From JAFAZJ01 sp050183765 (lineage in GTDB: Bacteria; Pseudomonadota; Alphaproteobacteria; Reyranellales; Reyranellaceae), in contig JBFXAZ010000002.1 of NCBI GenBank assembly GCA_050183765.1, positions 70,933 to 134,932 on the forward strand: a DNA stretch of 64,000 nucleotides, written 5' to 3'. Position numbers and translations under genes: made by a program. This document shows, piece by piece, positions 29,648-38,209 of the stretch (positions are counted from its first letter, which is position 1; each line of letters starts with the position of its first letter). A model generated the notes under the pieces. It saw nothing but the letters and a program-made list of their open reading frames with translations. It did not search any database and was not told the origin of the DNA.

Positions 29648-30628
29648 ATGACCGCTTCCGCCACCCACGACGTGCTGGGCATCGGCAATGCCATCGTCGA
29701 CGTCTTCGCGCAGACCGACGACGAGTTCCTGAACCTCAACAAGATGGCCAAGGGCGGCATGTCGCTGATCGACACGGCGCGCGCCGAGGCGCTCTACCGC
29801 ACCATGAAGGACGCGACCGAGGTGCAGGGCGGCTCCTGCGGCAACACGGTGGCCGGCGTCGCCTCGCTGGGCGGCAAGGCGGCCTATATCGGCAAGGTGC
29901 GCGACGACGCCCTGGGCTGGACCTTCCGGCACGACATCCGCGCCATGGGCGTCACCTTCGACACGCCGCCCGCGACCGAGGGTCCGCCCACGGCGCGCTC
30001 GCTGATCTTCGTCACGCCCGACGCGCAGCGCACCATGAACACCTACCTCGGCGCCTGCATCACCCTGGGGCCGGAGGACATCGACGTGCAGCAGGTCGCC
30101 GGCGCCAGCGTGACCTATGTCGAGGGCTACCTGTGGGATCCGCCGCGCGCCAAGGAGGCGGTGCGCAAGGCCTTCGCCGCCGCCCATGCCGCCGGCCGCA
30201 AGGTGTCGATCACGCTGTCGGACGCCTTCTGCGTCGATCGCTGGCGCGACGAGTTCAACCAGCTGATCCACGACGAGATCGATATCCTGTTCGCCAACGA
30301 AAGCGAGATCCTCTCGCTCTACCAGGTGAAGACCTTCGACGAGGCGCTGCAGCGCGCCCGCGCCACCGGCAAGATCGTCGCCCTGACGCGCAGCGCCAAG
30401 GGCTCGGTGATCGTGCATCACGACGAGATCCATGTGGTCGATGCGGCCAAGGTCGCGAAGGTGGTCGACACCACCGGGGCCGGCGATCTCTACGCTGCGG
30501 GCTTCCTCTACGGCTACACGCGCGGCAAGCCGCTGGCGGAATGCGCGCGCATCGGCGGCATCGCCGCCGGGGAGGTGATCAGCCATGTCGGTGCGCGTCC
30601 GCTGGTTCCGCTGAAAACCCTGATCTGA
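29648..30628 (+). CDS. PfkB-family kinase (adenosine kinase-like)
   Basis: 326 residues. The family signature and anion hole VDTTGAGDLYAAGFLYG holds the catalytic Asp; the N-terminal GIGNAIVDVF and GGSCGNTVAGVASLGG are the PfkB substrate-domain motifs. Close bacterial relatives phosphorylate adenosine or other nucleosides with ATP. The ribosome binding site is weak. The AmpG-like gene begins 12 bases after its stop. Confidence 0.87.
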   Translation: MTASATHDVLGIGNAIVDVFAQTDDEFLNLNKMAKGGMSLIDTARAEALYRTMKDATEVQGGSCGNTVAGVASLGGKAAYIGKVRDDALGWTFRHDIRAMGVTFDTPPATEGPPTARSLIFVTPDAQRTMNTYLGACITLGPEDIDVQQVAGASVTYVEGYLWDPPRAKEAVRKAFAAAHAAGRKVSITLSDAFCVDRWRDEFNQLIHDEIDILFANESEILSLYQVKTFDEALQRARATGKIVALTRSAKGSVIVHHDEIHVVDAAKVAKVVDTTGAGDLYAAGFLYGYTRGKPLAECARIGGIAAGEVISHVGARPLVPLKTLI

Positions 30629-30640
30629 CGGCGCCCGCCG

Positions 30641-32047
30641 ATGGCCGATGAAGCCGCGACAGCGCGCCGGCCGGGGTGGATCGAAGCGATCCTGTCGTAT
30701 CGCCACGGCGTGGTGTGGGCGGCCTTGTTCCTGGGCTTCTCCAGCGGACTGCCGATCCTGCTGGTCTTCAGCACGCTCTCGGCGCGCCTGCGCCAGAACG
30801 GCGTGGACCTGACGACAATCGGCTTCGTCAGCTGGGTCGCCCTGACCTACGCCTGGAAGTTCGCCTGGTCACCCTTCGTCGACCGATTGCCGATCCCGCT
30901 GTTGACGGCGCGGCTGGGCCGTCGCCGTAGCTGGATGCTGCTGGCACAGGGCGTGATCATCGCCGGCCTGATCGCCATGGCGCAGTTCGATCCGCAGACC
31001 GACCTGCGCGCCTTGGTCATCGCCGCTGTCGCCGTGGCCTTCGCCTCGGCTACGCAGGACATCGCCGTCGATGCCTGGCGCATCGAGGCGACGGGAGCGG
31101 AACTGCAGGGCCCGACCGCCGGCGCCTATCAGCTCGGCTATCGCATCGCCGTGCTGGCCGCCGGCGCCGGCGCGCTGGTGATCGCCGCGCGCGCCGGCTG
31201 GACCAGCGCCTACCTGGCGATGGCGGTGCTGGGCCTTGTCGGTGTGATCACCACGCTGATCATCCGCGAGCCGAAGGCGCCCGCGCCGACGGCCGAGGTC
31301 GCAGCCGACCGTCCGACCGATCTCGTGTCGCGGCTGAGCGCGTGGCTGATGATCGCGGTGATCGGCCCCTTCGCCGACTATTTCCGGCGCATGGGCTGGC
31401 TTGGCGTCGCCATCCTCGCCTTCATCGCCCTGTTTCGAATCAGCGATATCACCCTGGGCGTGATGGCCAACCCGTTCTATCTCGACATGGGCTTCTCGCT
31501 CGACGACATCGCCACCGTGACCAAGATCTACGGCGCGCTGATGTCGGTGCTGGGCGCGGTCTCCGGCGGCGTGATCGTCGCGCGCTACGGCGTGCGCGCG
31601 CCGCTGATCTGGATGGCGTTCCTGCTGCCGCTGACCAACCTGCTCTTCGCCCTGCTGGCGGCGCGCGGCACGCCCGACCTGTGGCTGCTGGCAGCCGCGA
31701 TCTCCGCCGACAACTTCGTCACCGGCATCTCCGGCTCGGTGTTCATCGCCTATCTCTCGAGCCTGACCAACACCGCCTACACGGCGACGCAGTATGCCCT
31801 GTTCACCTCGCTGATGCTGCTGCCGGGCAAGTTCCTCGGCGGCTGGTCGGGTGCGATCGTCGACTGGGCGCGCGCCAACGGCCGCTCGCTGCCGGTGATC
31901 GGCGACTGGCTGGTGGCGCTGTCGGTGTCGACCAAGCACGAGGGCTATATCGTGTTCTTCATCTACACGACCGTGGTCGGCCTGCCGGCGGTGATCCTGT
32001 CGATCTGGCTGGCGCGCCGCACGATGAAGCCGGAACCCGCCGGATGA
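30641..32047 (+). CDS. AmpG-like muropeptide/MFS permease
   Basis: 468 residues with about 12 to 14 hydrophobic helices. FLGFSSGLPILLVFSTLSA, the ATQDIAVDAWRIE segment and SLTNTAYTATQYALFTSL match AmpG, the inner-membrane permease that imports anhydro-muropeptides for recycling. The long central loop (about residues 210-230) is rich in Ala/Pro. Its stop codon overlaps the next start (ATGA at 32044-32047). Confidence 0.85.
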   Translation: MADEAATARRPGWIEAILSYRHGVVWAALFLGFSSGLPILLVFSTLSARLRQNGVDLTTIGFVSWVALTYAWKFAWSPFVDRLPIPLLTARLGRRRSWMLLAQGVIIAGLIAMAQFDPQTDLRALVIAAVAVAFASATQDIAVDAWRIEATGAELQGPTAGAYQLGYRIAVLAAGAGALVIAARAGWTSAYLAMAVLGLVGVITTLIIREPKAPAPTAEVAADRPTDLVSRLSAWLMIAVIGPFADYFRRMGWLGVAILAFIALFRISDITLGVMANPFYLDMGFSLDDIATVTKIYGALMSVLGAVSGGVIVARYGVRAPLIWMAFLLPLTNLLFALLAARGTPDLWLLAAAISADNFVTGISGSVFIAYLSSLTNTAYTATQYALFTSLMLLPGKFLGGWSGAIVDWARANGRSLPVIGDWLVALSVSTKHEGYIVFFIYTTVVGLPAVILSIWLARRTMKPEPAG

Positions 32048-34746
32048 CCATCCGCAATTTCGAGGCCCTGTTCCGCCCGAAATCCGTCGCCCTGGTCGGT
32101 GCCAGCTCGCGTCCCTCCGCGGTCGGCGCTCTGATCGCGCGCAATCTGCACGGCGATGGCTTCGCGGGACCGATCTGGCTGGTCAACAGGAACGGCCGGC
32201 CGAGCGCCCATCGCGCGACGCTGAAGCGCATCCGCGACCTGCCGGCCGCGCCCGATCTCGCGATCCTGTGCGTGCCGGTCGACCAGATCGCGCCCTCGAT
32301 CGCGGAGCTGGCGAGGCGTGGGACGCGGGCCGCCATCGTAGTCACCGCCGGCCTCGACGAGACGCAACGCGACCGGCTGCTGGAAGCCGCGCGACCGACG
32401 ACGATGCGCATCGTCGGCCCGAACTGCCTGGGCATCATGGTGCCGCCGCTCGGGCTCAACGCGACGTTCGCCCATCGCGCGGCGCTGAAGGGTGGGCTGG
32501 GGTTCGTCAGCCAGTCCGGCGCGGTGATCACGGCGGCGGTCGATTGGGCCTGCGCGCGCAACATCGGCTTCAGCCACGTCGTGTCGCTGGGTGAGATGAG
32601 CGACGTCGATTTCGGCGACATGCTCGACTGGCTGGCGCTGGACAGCGAAACCAGCGCGATCCTGCTGCACATCGAATCGGTCACCAGCGCGCGCAAGTTC
32701 ATGTCGGCGGCGCGCGCGGCCGCGCGATCGAAGCCGGTGATCGTGCTCAAGGCCGGCCGCAGCGAGGCGGCGGCACGCGCCGCGCATGTCCATGTCGGCG
32801 CGCTGGCCGGTGCCGATGCCGTCTACGACGCCGCCTTCCGCCGCGCCGGCACGCTGCGCGTCGAGGATCTCGACGGGCTGTTCGAGGCCACCGCCAGCCT
32901 CGCCTCGAGCCGGCCGCTGTTCGGCGAGCGGCTGGCGATCCTCACCAATGGCGGCGGCCTGGGCGTGCTGGCGGCCGACGCGCTGATCGAGACCAAGGGA
33001 CGGCTGGCCGAGCTCGCGCCGCAGACGCTGGCCAGTCTGGACGTGCGCATGCCGCCGACCTGGTCGCGCGGCAATCCCGTCGACATCCTCGGCGACGCGC
33101 CGGCGGAGCGCTACGAGCATGCACTGGAGACGCTGCTGGCCGATCGCGGCGTCGATGCCGTGCTGGTGCTGAACTGCCCCACGGCGGTGACGCCGGGCGA
33201 GGACTCGGCGCGCGCCGTCGTCGCCGCGGCCTCGCGCTCGCGCAAGCCGGTGCTGACCAGCTGGGTGGGCGCCGAGGCTCAGGTCGAGGCGCACAAGGCG
33301 CTGCGCGCCGCCAGCCTGCCGACCTACGAGACGCCGCGCCAGGCGGTGCGCGGTTTCATGGACCTGGTGACCTGGCGGCGCAACCGCGTGGCGCTGATGG
33401 AGACGCCGCCCTCGCAGCCCGAGGCGTTCGCGATCGACACCGCTGCGGCGCGCGCCGTCATCGCATCGGTGCGCGCCCAGGGACGCGACGTGCTGAGCGA
33501 GGCCGAGGCCAAGGAGGTGCTCGACGCCTGCGCCATCCCGGTGGTCGAGACCATCGCCGCGCGCAGCGCCGAGGAAGCGGTCGGCGCGGCGGTCCGCATC
33601 GGCGCCCCGGTGGCGCTGAAGATCCAGTCGCCGGACATCGTGCACAAATCCGATGTCGGCGGCGTGATGCTCGACCTGCGCGACGAGGATCAGGTGTTTC
33701 GCGCCGCCGCCGACATGCTGGCGCGGGTCGGCCGCCTGCGGCCGGACGCGCGCATCGAAGGCTTCTCGGTGCAGCGCATGGTCGAGCGGCGCGAGGCCTG
33801 GGAGCTGATCGTCGGCCTGGCCGAGGATCCGACCTTCGGCCCGGTGGTCGTCTTCGGCCATGGCGGCACCGCGGTCGAGCGGCTGGCCGATCGTTCGCTG
33901 GGCCTGCCGCCGCTGAACATGAAGCTGGCGCACGACATGATCGAGGACACCCGGGTCTGGCGCCTGCTGCAGGGCTATGGCGGGCAACCGGCGGCGGCGA
34001 TCGACGCCATCGCGCTCAGCCTCATCAAGGTGGCGCAGATCGCCGCCGAGCTGCCGGAGATCGCCGAACTGGAGATCAATCCGCTGCTCGCCGACCAGCA
34101 ACGCGTCGTGGCGCTGGACGCGCGCATCCGCCTGCGTGCCGCCGACGAGCCGGCGCGGGCGCTCGCCATCCGCCCCTATCCGCGCGAGCTCGAGCGGACC
34201 GAGGGCCTGCGCGACGGCCGCGCCTTCCTGCTGCGGCCGATCCGGCCGGAGGATGAGGATGCGCTGCGCGCGTTCGGCGCCAGGCTCGACCGCGAGGACG
34301 TGCGCATGCGCTTCTTCGCGCCGCTGGCGACGCTGACCCACGAGATGGCCGCGCGGCTCACCCAGATCGACTACGACCGGCAGATGGCCTTCGTCGCGGT
34401 CGGCGGCAACGGCGAGATCTGGGGCGTCGTGCGCCTGTCGTCCGATCCCGACAATGTCTGCGCCGAGTTCGCGATCATCGTGCGCAGCGACCTCAAGGGC
34501 ACCGGCCTGGGCCGCCTGCTGATGGCGCGCATCATCGACTACGCGCGCCGCCGGGGACTGGCCGAGCTCGAGGGCCTGGTGCTGCGCGAGAACAGCACAA
34601 TGCTCGATTTCAGCCGCCGGCTGGGCTTCCGGACCACCGGCTCGGGCGATCCCACCGTGGTGCGCGTCGTGCTCGACCTGAAGGGCTCAGTGCCGGGCGG
34701 CCAGCCCGCCGTCGACGGTGAAGACGACGCCGCTGGTGTAGGCTGA
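32044..34746 (+). CDS. NDP-forming acyl-CoA synthetase/GNAT fusion (Pat/PatZ-like protein lysine acetyltransferase)
   Basis: 900 residues; family members are about 890. Domains in order: CoA-binding Rossmann (5-130, PKSVALVGASSRPSAVG), succinyl-CoA-ligase-like (140-460), ATP-grasp (470-700, PVALKIQSPDIVHKSDVGGV) and a C-terminal GNAT acetyltransferase (725-885, with RSDLKGTGLGRLLM as the acetyl-CoA pyrophosphate loop). In enterobacteria this protein acetylates and inactivates acetyl-CoA synthetase. It is translationally coupled to ampG and its 3' end overlaps the opposing SDR gene by 60 bases. Confidence 0.9.
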   Translation: MTIRNFEALFRPKSVALVGASSRPSAVGALIARNLHGDGFAGPIWLVNRNGRPSAHRATLKRIRDLPAAPDLAILCVPVDQIAPSIAELARRGTRAAIVVTAGLDETQRDRLLEAARPTTMRIVGPNCLGIMVPPLGLNATFAHRAALKGGLGFVSQSGAVITAAVDWACARNIGFSHVVSLGEMSDVDFGDMLDWLALDSETSAILLHIESVTSARKFMSAARAAARSKPVIVLKAGRSEAAARAAHVHVGALAGADAVYDAAFRRAGTLRVEDLDGLFEATASLASSRPLFGERLAILTNGGGLGVLAADALIETKGRLAELAPQTLASLDVRMPPTWSRGNPVDILGDAPAERYEHALETLLADRGVDAVLVLNCPTAVTPGEDSARAVVAAASRSRKPVLTSWVGAEAQVEAHKALRAASLPTYETPRQAVRGFMDLVTWRRNRVALMETPPSQPEAFAIDTAAARAVIASVRAQGRDVLSEAEAKEVLDACAIPVVETIAARSAEEAVGAAVRIGAPVALKIQSPDIVHKSDVGGVMLDLRDEDQVFRAAADMLARVGRLRPDARIEGFSVQRMVERREAWELIVGLAEDPTFGPVVVFGHGGTAVERLADRSLGLPPLNMKLAHDMIEDTRVWRLLQGYGGQPAAAIDAIALSLIKVAQIAAELPEIAELEINPLLADQQRVVALDARIRLRAADEPARALAIRPYPRELERTEGLRDGRAFLLRPIRPEDEDALRAFGARLDREDVRMRFFAPLATLTHEMAARLTQIDYDRQMAFVAVGGNGEIWGVVRLSSDPDNVCAEFAIIVRSDLKGTGLGRLLMARIIDYARRRGLAELEGLVLRENSTMLDFSRRLGFRTTGSGDPTVVRVVLDLKGSVPGGQPAVDGEDDAAGVG

Positions 34747-35460
34747 ACGATCCGAGGCGAGAAACACCGCGAGGTCGGCGATCTCCTGCGGCTCGCAGGG
34801 ACGGCCCAGCGGCAGGTGCTTGGTGAGTTCCGGCCAGCGATCGGGATTGCCGAGCTCCTTCTGCGCCTGCGAGCGGAACAGGGTCACCAGCCGGTCCGTG
34901 CGCGTCGCCGGCGGGTTGATGGCGACCACCCGCACGCCGTGCTCGATGCTGCGCGAGCCCACGGTGCGCGTGAACATCATCAGCGAGGCGTTGCCCATGC
35001 TGCCGGCGGCGTAGTCGTAGTTCGGCATCTCGCCGGCCAGGCCGATGATGTTGACGATCACGCCGCGCTTGCGGGCCTTCATCTCCGTGATCATGGCGCG
35101 CGTCGTGTTGATGTAGCCGAAGACCTTGAGGTTCCAGACCTCGCGCCATTTCGCCTCGTCGATGGTCTCGATGTCGCCGCGCGGGATCGCGCCGGCGTTG
35201 TTCACCAGGATGTCGACATCGGCGCACGCCTTCACCAGCCCGCGCGCGGCATCGCCGTCGGCCAGGTCGACGGCGTGCAGATCGACCGAGACGTTGAAGC
35301 GCTGGCGCAGCCGGTTGCGGGCCTCGTCGAGGTTCTGCTGGCTGCGCGCCGCCAGGTGCACGTTGCAGCCCTCCGCGGCGAAGGATTCGGCGCAGGCGAA
35401 GCCGATGCCCTTCGAGCCGCCGGTGATCAGGACCGACTTTCCGGTCAGCCTCAAGTCCAT
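34687..35460 (-). CDS. Short-chain dehydrogenase-like protein with non-canonical active site
   Basis: 257 residues. The NAD(P)-binding motif TGGSKGIG (residues 13-20) and NNAG are intact, and the C-terminus ends in the usual SGVVFTVDGG. The catalytic region reads IIGLAGEMPNYDYAAGSMGN: the tyrosines are residues 148 and 150 but no Lys stands four residues after either, and the usual Ser is replaced by Gly. This looks like a distinct SDR branch, so activity as a classical dehydrogenase is doubtful. The cofactor is probably still bound. Confidence 0.82.
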   Translation of the reverse strand: MDLRLTGKSVLITGGSKGIGFACAESFAAEGCNVHLAARSQQNLDEARNRLRQRFNVSVDLHAVDLADGDAARGLVKACADVDILVNNAGAIPRGDIETIDEAKWREVWNLKVFGYINTTRAMITEMKARKRGVIVNIIGLAGEMPNYDYAAGSMGNASLMMFTRTVGSRSIEHGVRVVAINPPATRTDRLVTLFRSQAQKELGNPDRWPELTKHLPLGRPCEPQEIADLAVFLASDRSAYTSGVVFTVDGGLAARH

Positions 35461-35673
35461 GCCATCCCTCCCCGAATCGAGGCGGGCATGATCAAGGACA
35501 TGCGTCGGACGATCAACTATTGCCGTTTTGGTGACCAGTCATGCATTTGAAATGGTCGCCATGTTTGTTTTGCAATGATGCGATGCAGCAATTCCGCTGA
35601 TCAGACAAGTTTGCTGACCCATATACTGTTTGTACCGGACAGAGACGCCGGACCAAACATTGGGAGAGGCGCT

Positions 35674-35693
35674 CTAACCCTTTTGGAGGTTAG
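35674..35693 (+). promoter_or_regulatory. Stem-loop over the ribosome binding site of the 82-residue gene
   Basis: CTAACC at 35674-35679 can pair with GGTTAG at 35688-35693 around the loop CTTTTGGA. The Shine-Dalgarno GGAGG (35685-35689) lies partly in the loop and partly in the stem, and the ATG follows two bases after the stem. The hairpin could modulate initiation, but it is short and AT-rich in the middle. Confidence 0.4.
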
Positions 35694-35694
35694 T

Positions 35695-35943
35695 ATGCAC
35701 TCTGACAAGTCTTATGCCAATTTTCAGGCCCGCATTGCCGACGGCGCCCTCAGCTACTCCCCTGAAACCTCAGCTGCGCTCCACGCGCATGCCCGTGCGA
35801 TCCGTGCGGCCGAGATCAGTGCCTTGATCAGCCGTGCAGCGAACGCATTGAGCACGCGCCTGACGGCCAGCTTCCGCAAGGCCCGGGCCCCCGCCGAGTC
35901 GGTCGCCCCGAGCGCGACCGCCGTCAGCGCCGGCGCCGACTGA
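35695..35943 (+). CDS. Small helical protein, 82 residues, upstream of DUF1127
   Basis: The start is fixed by GGAGG five bases before the ATG. The protein has no cysteine and no membrane segment; the centre is a helix rich in Ala and Arg (AAEISALISRAANALSTRL) and the C-terminus is Ala/Ser/Pro-rich. I do not recognise a family. Small partners of this kind often precede DUF1127 genes, and the next start is 17 bases away, so the two form an operon. The upstream region is less GC-rich than the genes around it. Confidence 0.65.
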   Translation: MHSDKSYANFQARIADGALSYSPETSAALHAHARAIRAAEISALISRAANALSTRLTASFRKARAPAESVAPSATAVSAGAD

Positions 35944-35960
35944 TCGCAAAGGACACGACC

Positions 35961-36179
35961 ATGGCTATCACCACCACCGATTCATTTCTCGACGGCGCGG
36001 ATGCCCGCCCCGCCGAGGTCTCGCCGCTTGCCCGGCTTCGCAGCACGTTGCGCCTGTGGCGTCAGCGCACGATCGAGCGGTCGATGCTGGCGCACATGAC
36101 CCAGCGCGACATCTCGGACATGGGCATGACCGAAGCCGATGTCCGCTACGAGATGGACAAGCCCTTCTGGCGCGCCTGA
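35961..36179 (+). CDS. DUF1127 (YjiS-like) protein
   Basis: 72 residues. The C-terminal 45 residues carry the conserved DUF1127 pattern: an Arg-rich helix LRLWRQRTIERSMLAHMTQ followed by RDISDMGMTEADVRYEMDKPFW. In Alphaproteobacteria such proteins have been linked to RNA maturation, phosphate and carbon metabolism, and stress. It follows the 82-residue gene and is followed by a strong terminator. Confidence 0.88.
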   Translation: MAITTTDSFLDGADARPAEVSPLARLRSTLRLWRQRTIERSMLAHMTQRDISDMGMTEADVRYEMDKPFWRA

Positions 36180-36190
36180 ACCGCCACTCT

Positions 36191-36230
36191 CCGGCGCGCG
36201 GTCCCCGGGCCGCGCGCCGGTCCGTGTCTT
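36191..36230 (+). terminator. Terminator of the DUF1127 operon
   Basis: CCGGCGCGCGG at 36191-36201 pairs perfectly with CCGCGCGCCGG at 36210-36220 around an 8-base loop, followed by TCCGTGTCTTG. It lies 11 bases after the stop codon. Confidence 0.75.
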
Positions 36231-36254
36231 GCGTGTAGTCTCCAGCCGCAGTGT

Positions 36255-37499
36255 ATGAGTCACCGGATGCCGCGAGACACCGATCTGCCCCTGTCGCCGC
36301 CGCCTGTCGCGGACCGGCGCCTGACGCCTGTTCTGATCGCCGTGCTGGCGATGCTGACGGCGTTCACGCCGATGTCGATCGACATGTATCTGCCGGCGTT
36401 CCCGACCATCCGCGGCGATTTCCAGGCCAGCACCGCCGAGATCCAGCTCAGCCTGTCGGCCTTCATGCTGGCCTTCGGCTTCGGCCAGATCTTCTACGGC
36501 CCGCTGGGCGATCATTTCGGCCGCAAGCCGGTGCTGATCACCGGCGTCGTGCTCTACATCGCCTCCAGCGCATTGTGCGCGCTCGCCGACAACGCCCAGC
36601 ACCTGATCGCGCTGCGGGCCATCCAGGGCCTGAGCGCCTGCGCCGCGCCGGTCATGGCGCGCACCATGGTCCGCGACCTCGCCGAGCGCGACCGCGCCGC
36701 GCAGGTGATGTCGGTGCTGATGGCCTCGGTCAGCATGGCGCCGATGCTGGCGCCGCTGATCGGCAGCACGGTGATGGACCTGTTCGGCTGGCGCGCCATC
36801 TTCCTGACCCTGGCGCTGTTCGGCACCATCGCGCTGATCGCGGCCAGCTTCATCCTGAAGGAGACGCTGCGGCCGGAACTGCGCGGACCGCTGGCCTTCG
36901 GCGGCATCATCCGCCGTTTCGGCGAGCTGCTGACGGCCCGCACCTTCATGGGCTACGCGCTCACGACCGGCTTCCTGTTCGGGGCGATGTTCTCGTTCAT
37001 CTCGACCTCGTCCTTCGTGCTGATCGGGGTCTACAAGCTCAGCCCGATGACCTATTCGCTGGTGTTCGGCGCCTCTGTCGTGGCGATGACGATCGGCGCC
37101 ACGGTCAACAGCCGCATGACGCGGCGCGTCGGGGCCGACGTGATGCTGCGCCGCGCCTGCTGGCTGCCGGCCGTCGCCGGCGTGCTGCTGATCGCCTACG
37201 GCGTCATCGAATCGCAGACCGGCGCGCTGGGCTGGATCCCGATTCCGTTGCTGTCGATGAGCCTGATCACCTCGATGTCGTTCATCGCGCCCAACTCGAC
37301 CGCCTGCGCCCTGCAGCGCTACCCGCACATGGCCGGCGCCGCCGCCTCGCTGCTGGGCGTGGTCCAGTTCGGCTGCGGCTCGATCTTCGGCGCCCTGGTC
37401 GGCCTGCTGATGAGCGGCAGCGTGCTGCCGATGACGCTGTTCATGGGCATGGGCGGCCTGCTCTGCTTCGCCGCGCACCGGTTGCTCGTACGCGAGTGA
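36255..37499 (+). CDS. Bcr/CflA-family drug exporter (MFS)
   Basis: 414 residues with 12 predicted membrane helices. TPMSIDMYLPAFPTI at the first helix and GQIFYGPLGDHFGRKPVL at the loop between helices 2 and 3 are the DHA1 Bcr/CflA signatures; RAIQGLSACAAPVMAR is the motif C region. Members use the proton gradient to export bicyclomycin, chloramphenicol and similar drugs or amino acids. No regulator gene is adjacent. Confidence 0.9.
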   Translation: MSHRMPRDTDLPLSPPPVADRRLTPVLIAVLAMLTAFTPMSIDMYLPAFPTIRGDFQASTAEIQLSLSAFMLAFGFGQIFYGPLGDHFGRKPVLITGVVLYIASSALCALADNAQHLIALRAIQGLSACAAPVMARTMVRDLAERDRAAQVMSVLMASVSMAPMLAPLIGSTVMDLFGWRAIFLTLALFGTIALIAASFILKETLRPELRGPLAFGGIIRRFGELLTARTFMGYALTTGFLFGAMFSFISTSSFVLIGVYKLSPMTYSLVFGASVVAMTIGATVNSRMTRRVGADVMLRRACWLPAVAGVLLIAYGVIESQTGALGWIPIPLLSMSLITSMSFIAPNSTACALQRYPHMAGAAASLLGVVQFGCGSIFGALVGLLMSGSVLPMTLFMGMGGLLCFAAHRLLVRE

Positions 37500-37536
37500 C
37501 GGCCCGATACTCCCGGTGACCGGCCGGGAGCATCGC

Positions 37537-38205
37537 ATGACCTTCTCCATCCTCGCCCGCTGCCCCGCCACGCGCATGCTGGGCATCGCCACAGCGACGC
37601 GATCCTTCGCCGTGGGTTCGCGCGTGCCCTTTGCCGCCGCGCGGCTCGGCGTGGTCGCGATCATGGCCAAGGCCGATGCGCGGCTGGGTCATTTCGCGAT
37701 GAGCCAGCTCGCCGCCGGACACAAGGCGCAGGCCACGCTCGACGCCGTGGTGCGCAACGATTCATGGCCGGAGTACCGCCAGCTCGCGGTGATCGACGAC
37801 GACGGCGCGATCGCCGCGCGCACCGGCAGCGAGGCGGTGGCCTGGGCCGGCCACGACGTCAGCGACAACCTGGTCGTGCTGGGCAACGTGCTGCCCGGCC
37901 GCCAGACCATCGATGCGATGAAGGCTCGCTTTTTCGCCACGGACGGCCAGCCCTTCGAGGACCGGCTGCTGCTGGCGCTGGAGGCCGGCCGCGACGCCGG
38001 CGGCCAGATCGGCGGGCAGGTTTCGGCCGCGCTGCTTGTCTACGACCAGGACCGCTTCGCGCGCGTCGACCTGCGCGTCGACCAGCACGAGGAGCCGGTG
38101 GGCGAGCTACGGCGCGTCTTCGAGGCCTACCGGCCGTACATCCCCTACTACGTGCAGCGCCAGCGCGATCCGCGTGTGCCGCCGTGGCACGAGTGGAAGC
38201 CATAA
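37537..38205 (+). CDS. DUF1028 (Ntn-hydrolase-like) protein
   Basis: 222 residues from the ATG at 37537, preceded by GGGAG. The start TFSILARCPATRMLGIATAT, VGSRVPFAAARLGVVAIMAKAD and the GNVLPGRQTIDAM segment are the DUF1028 hallmarks. The family is grouped with N-terminal-nucleophile hydrolases because of its conserved Thr/Ser near the N-terminus. Function is unknown. The stop is four bases from that of the opposing TauE gene. Confidence 0.85.
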   Translation: MTFSILARCPATRMLGIATATRSFAVGSRVPFAAARLGVVAIMAKADARLGHFAMSQLAAGHKAQATLDAVVRNDSWPEYRQLAVIDDDGAIAARTGSEAVAWAGHDVSDNLVVLGNVLPGRQTIDAMKARFFATDGQPFEDRLLLALEAGRDAGGQIGGQVSAALLVYDQDRFARVDLRVDQHEEPVGELRRVFEAYRPYIPYYVQRQRDPRVPPWHEWKP

Positions 38206-38209
38206 GCTC

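Noticed and set aside
35600..35635. TTGCTG and TATACT near 35613-35628 as a promoter for the DUF1127 operon
   Set aside because: The two hexamers are only about six bases apart, far from the 16-18 base spacing of a sigma-70-type promoter.
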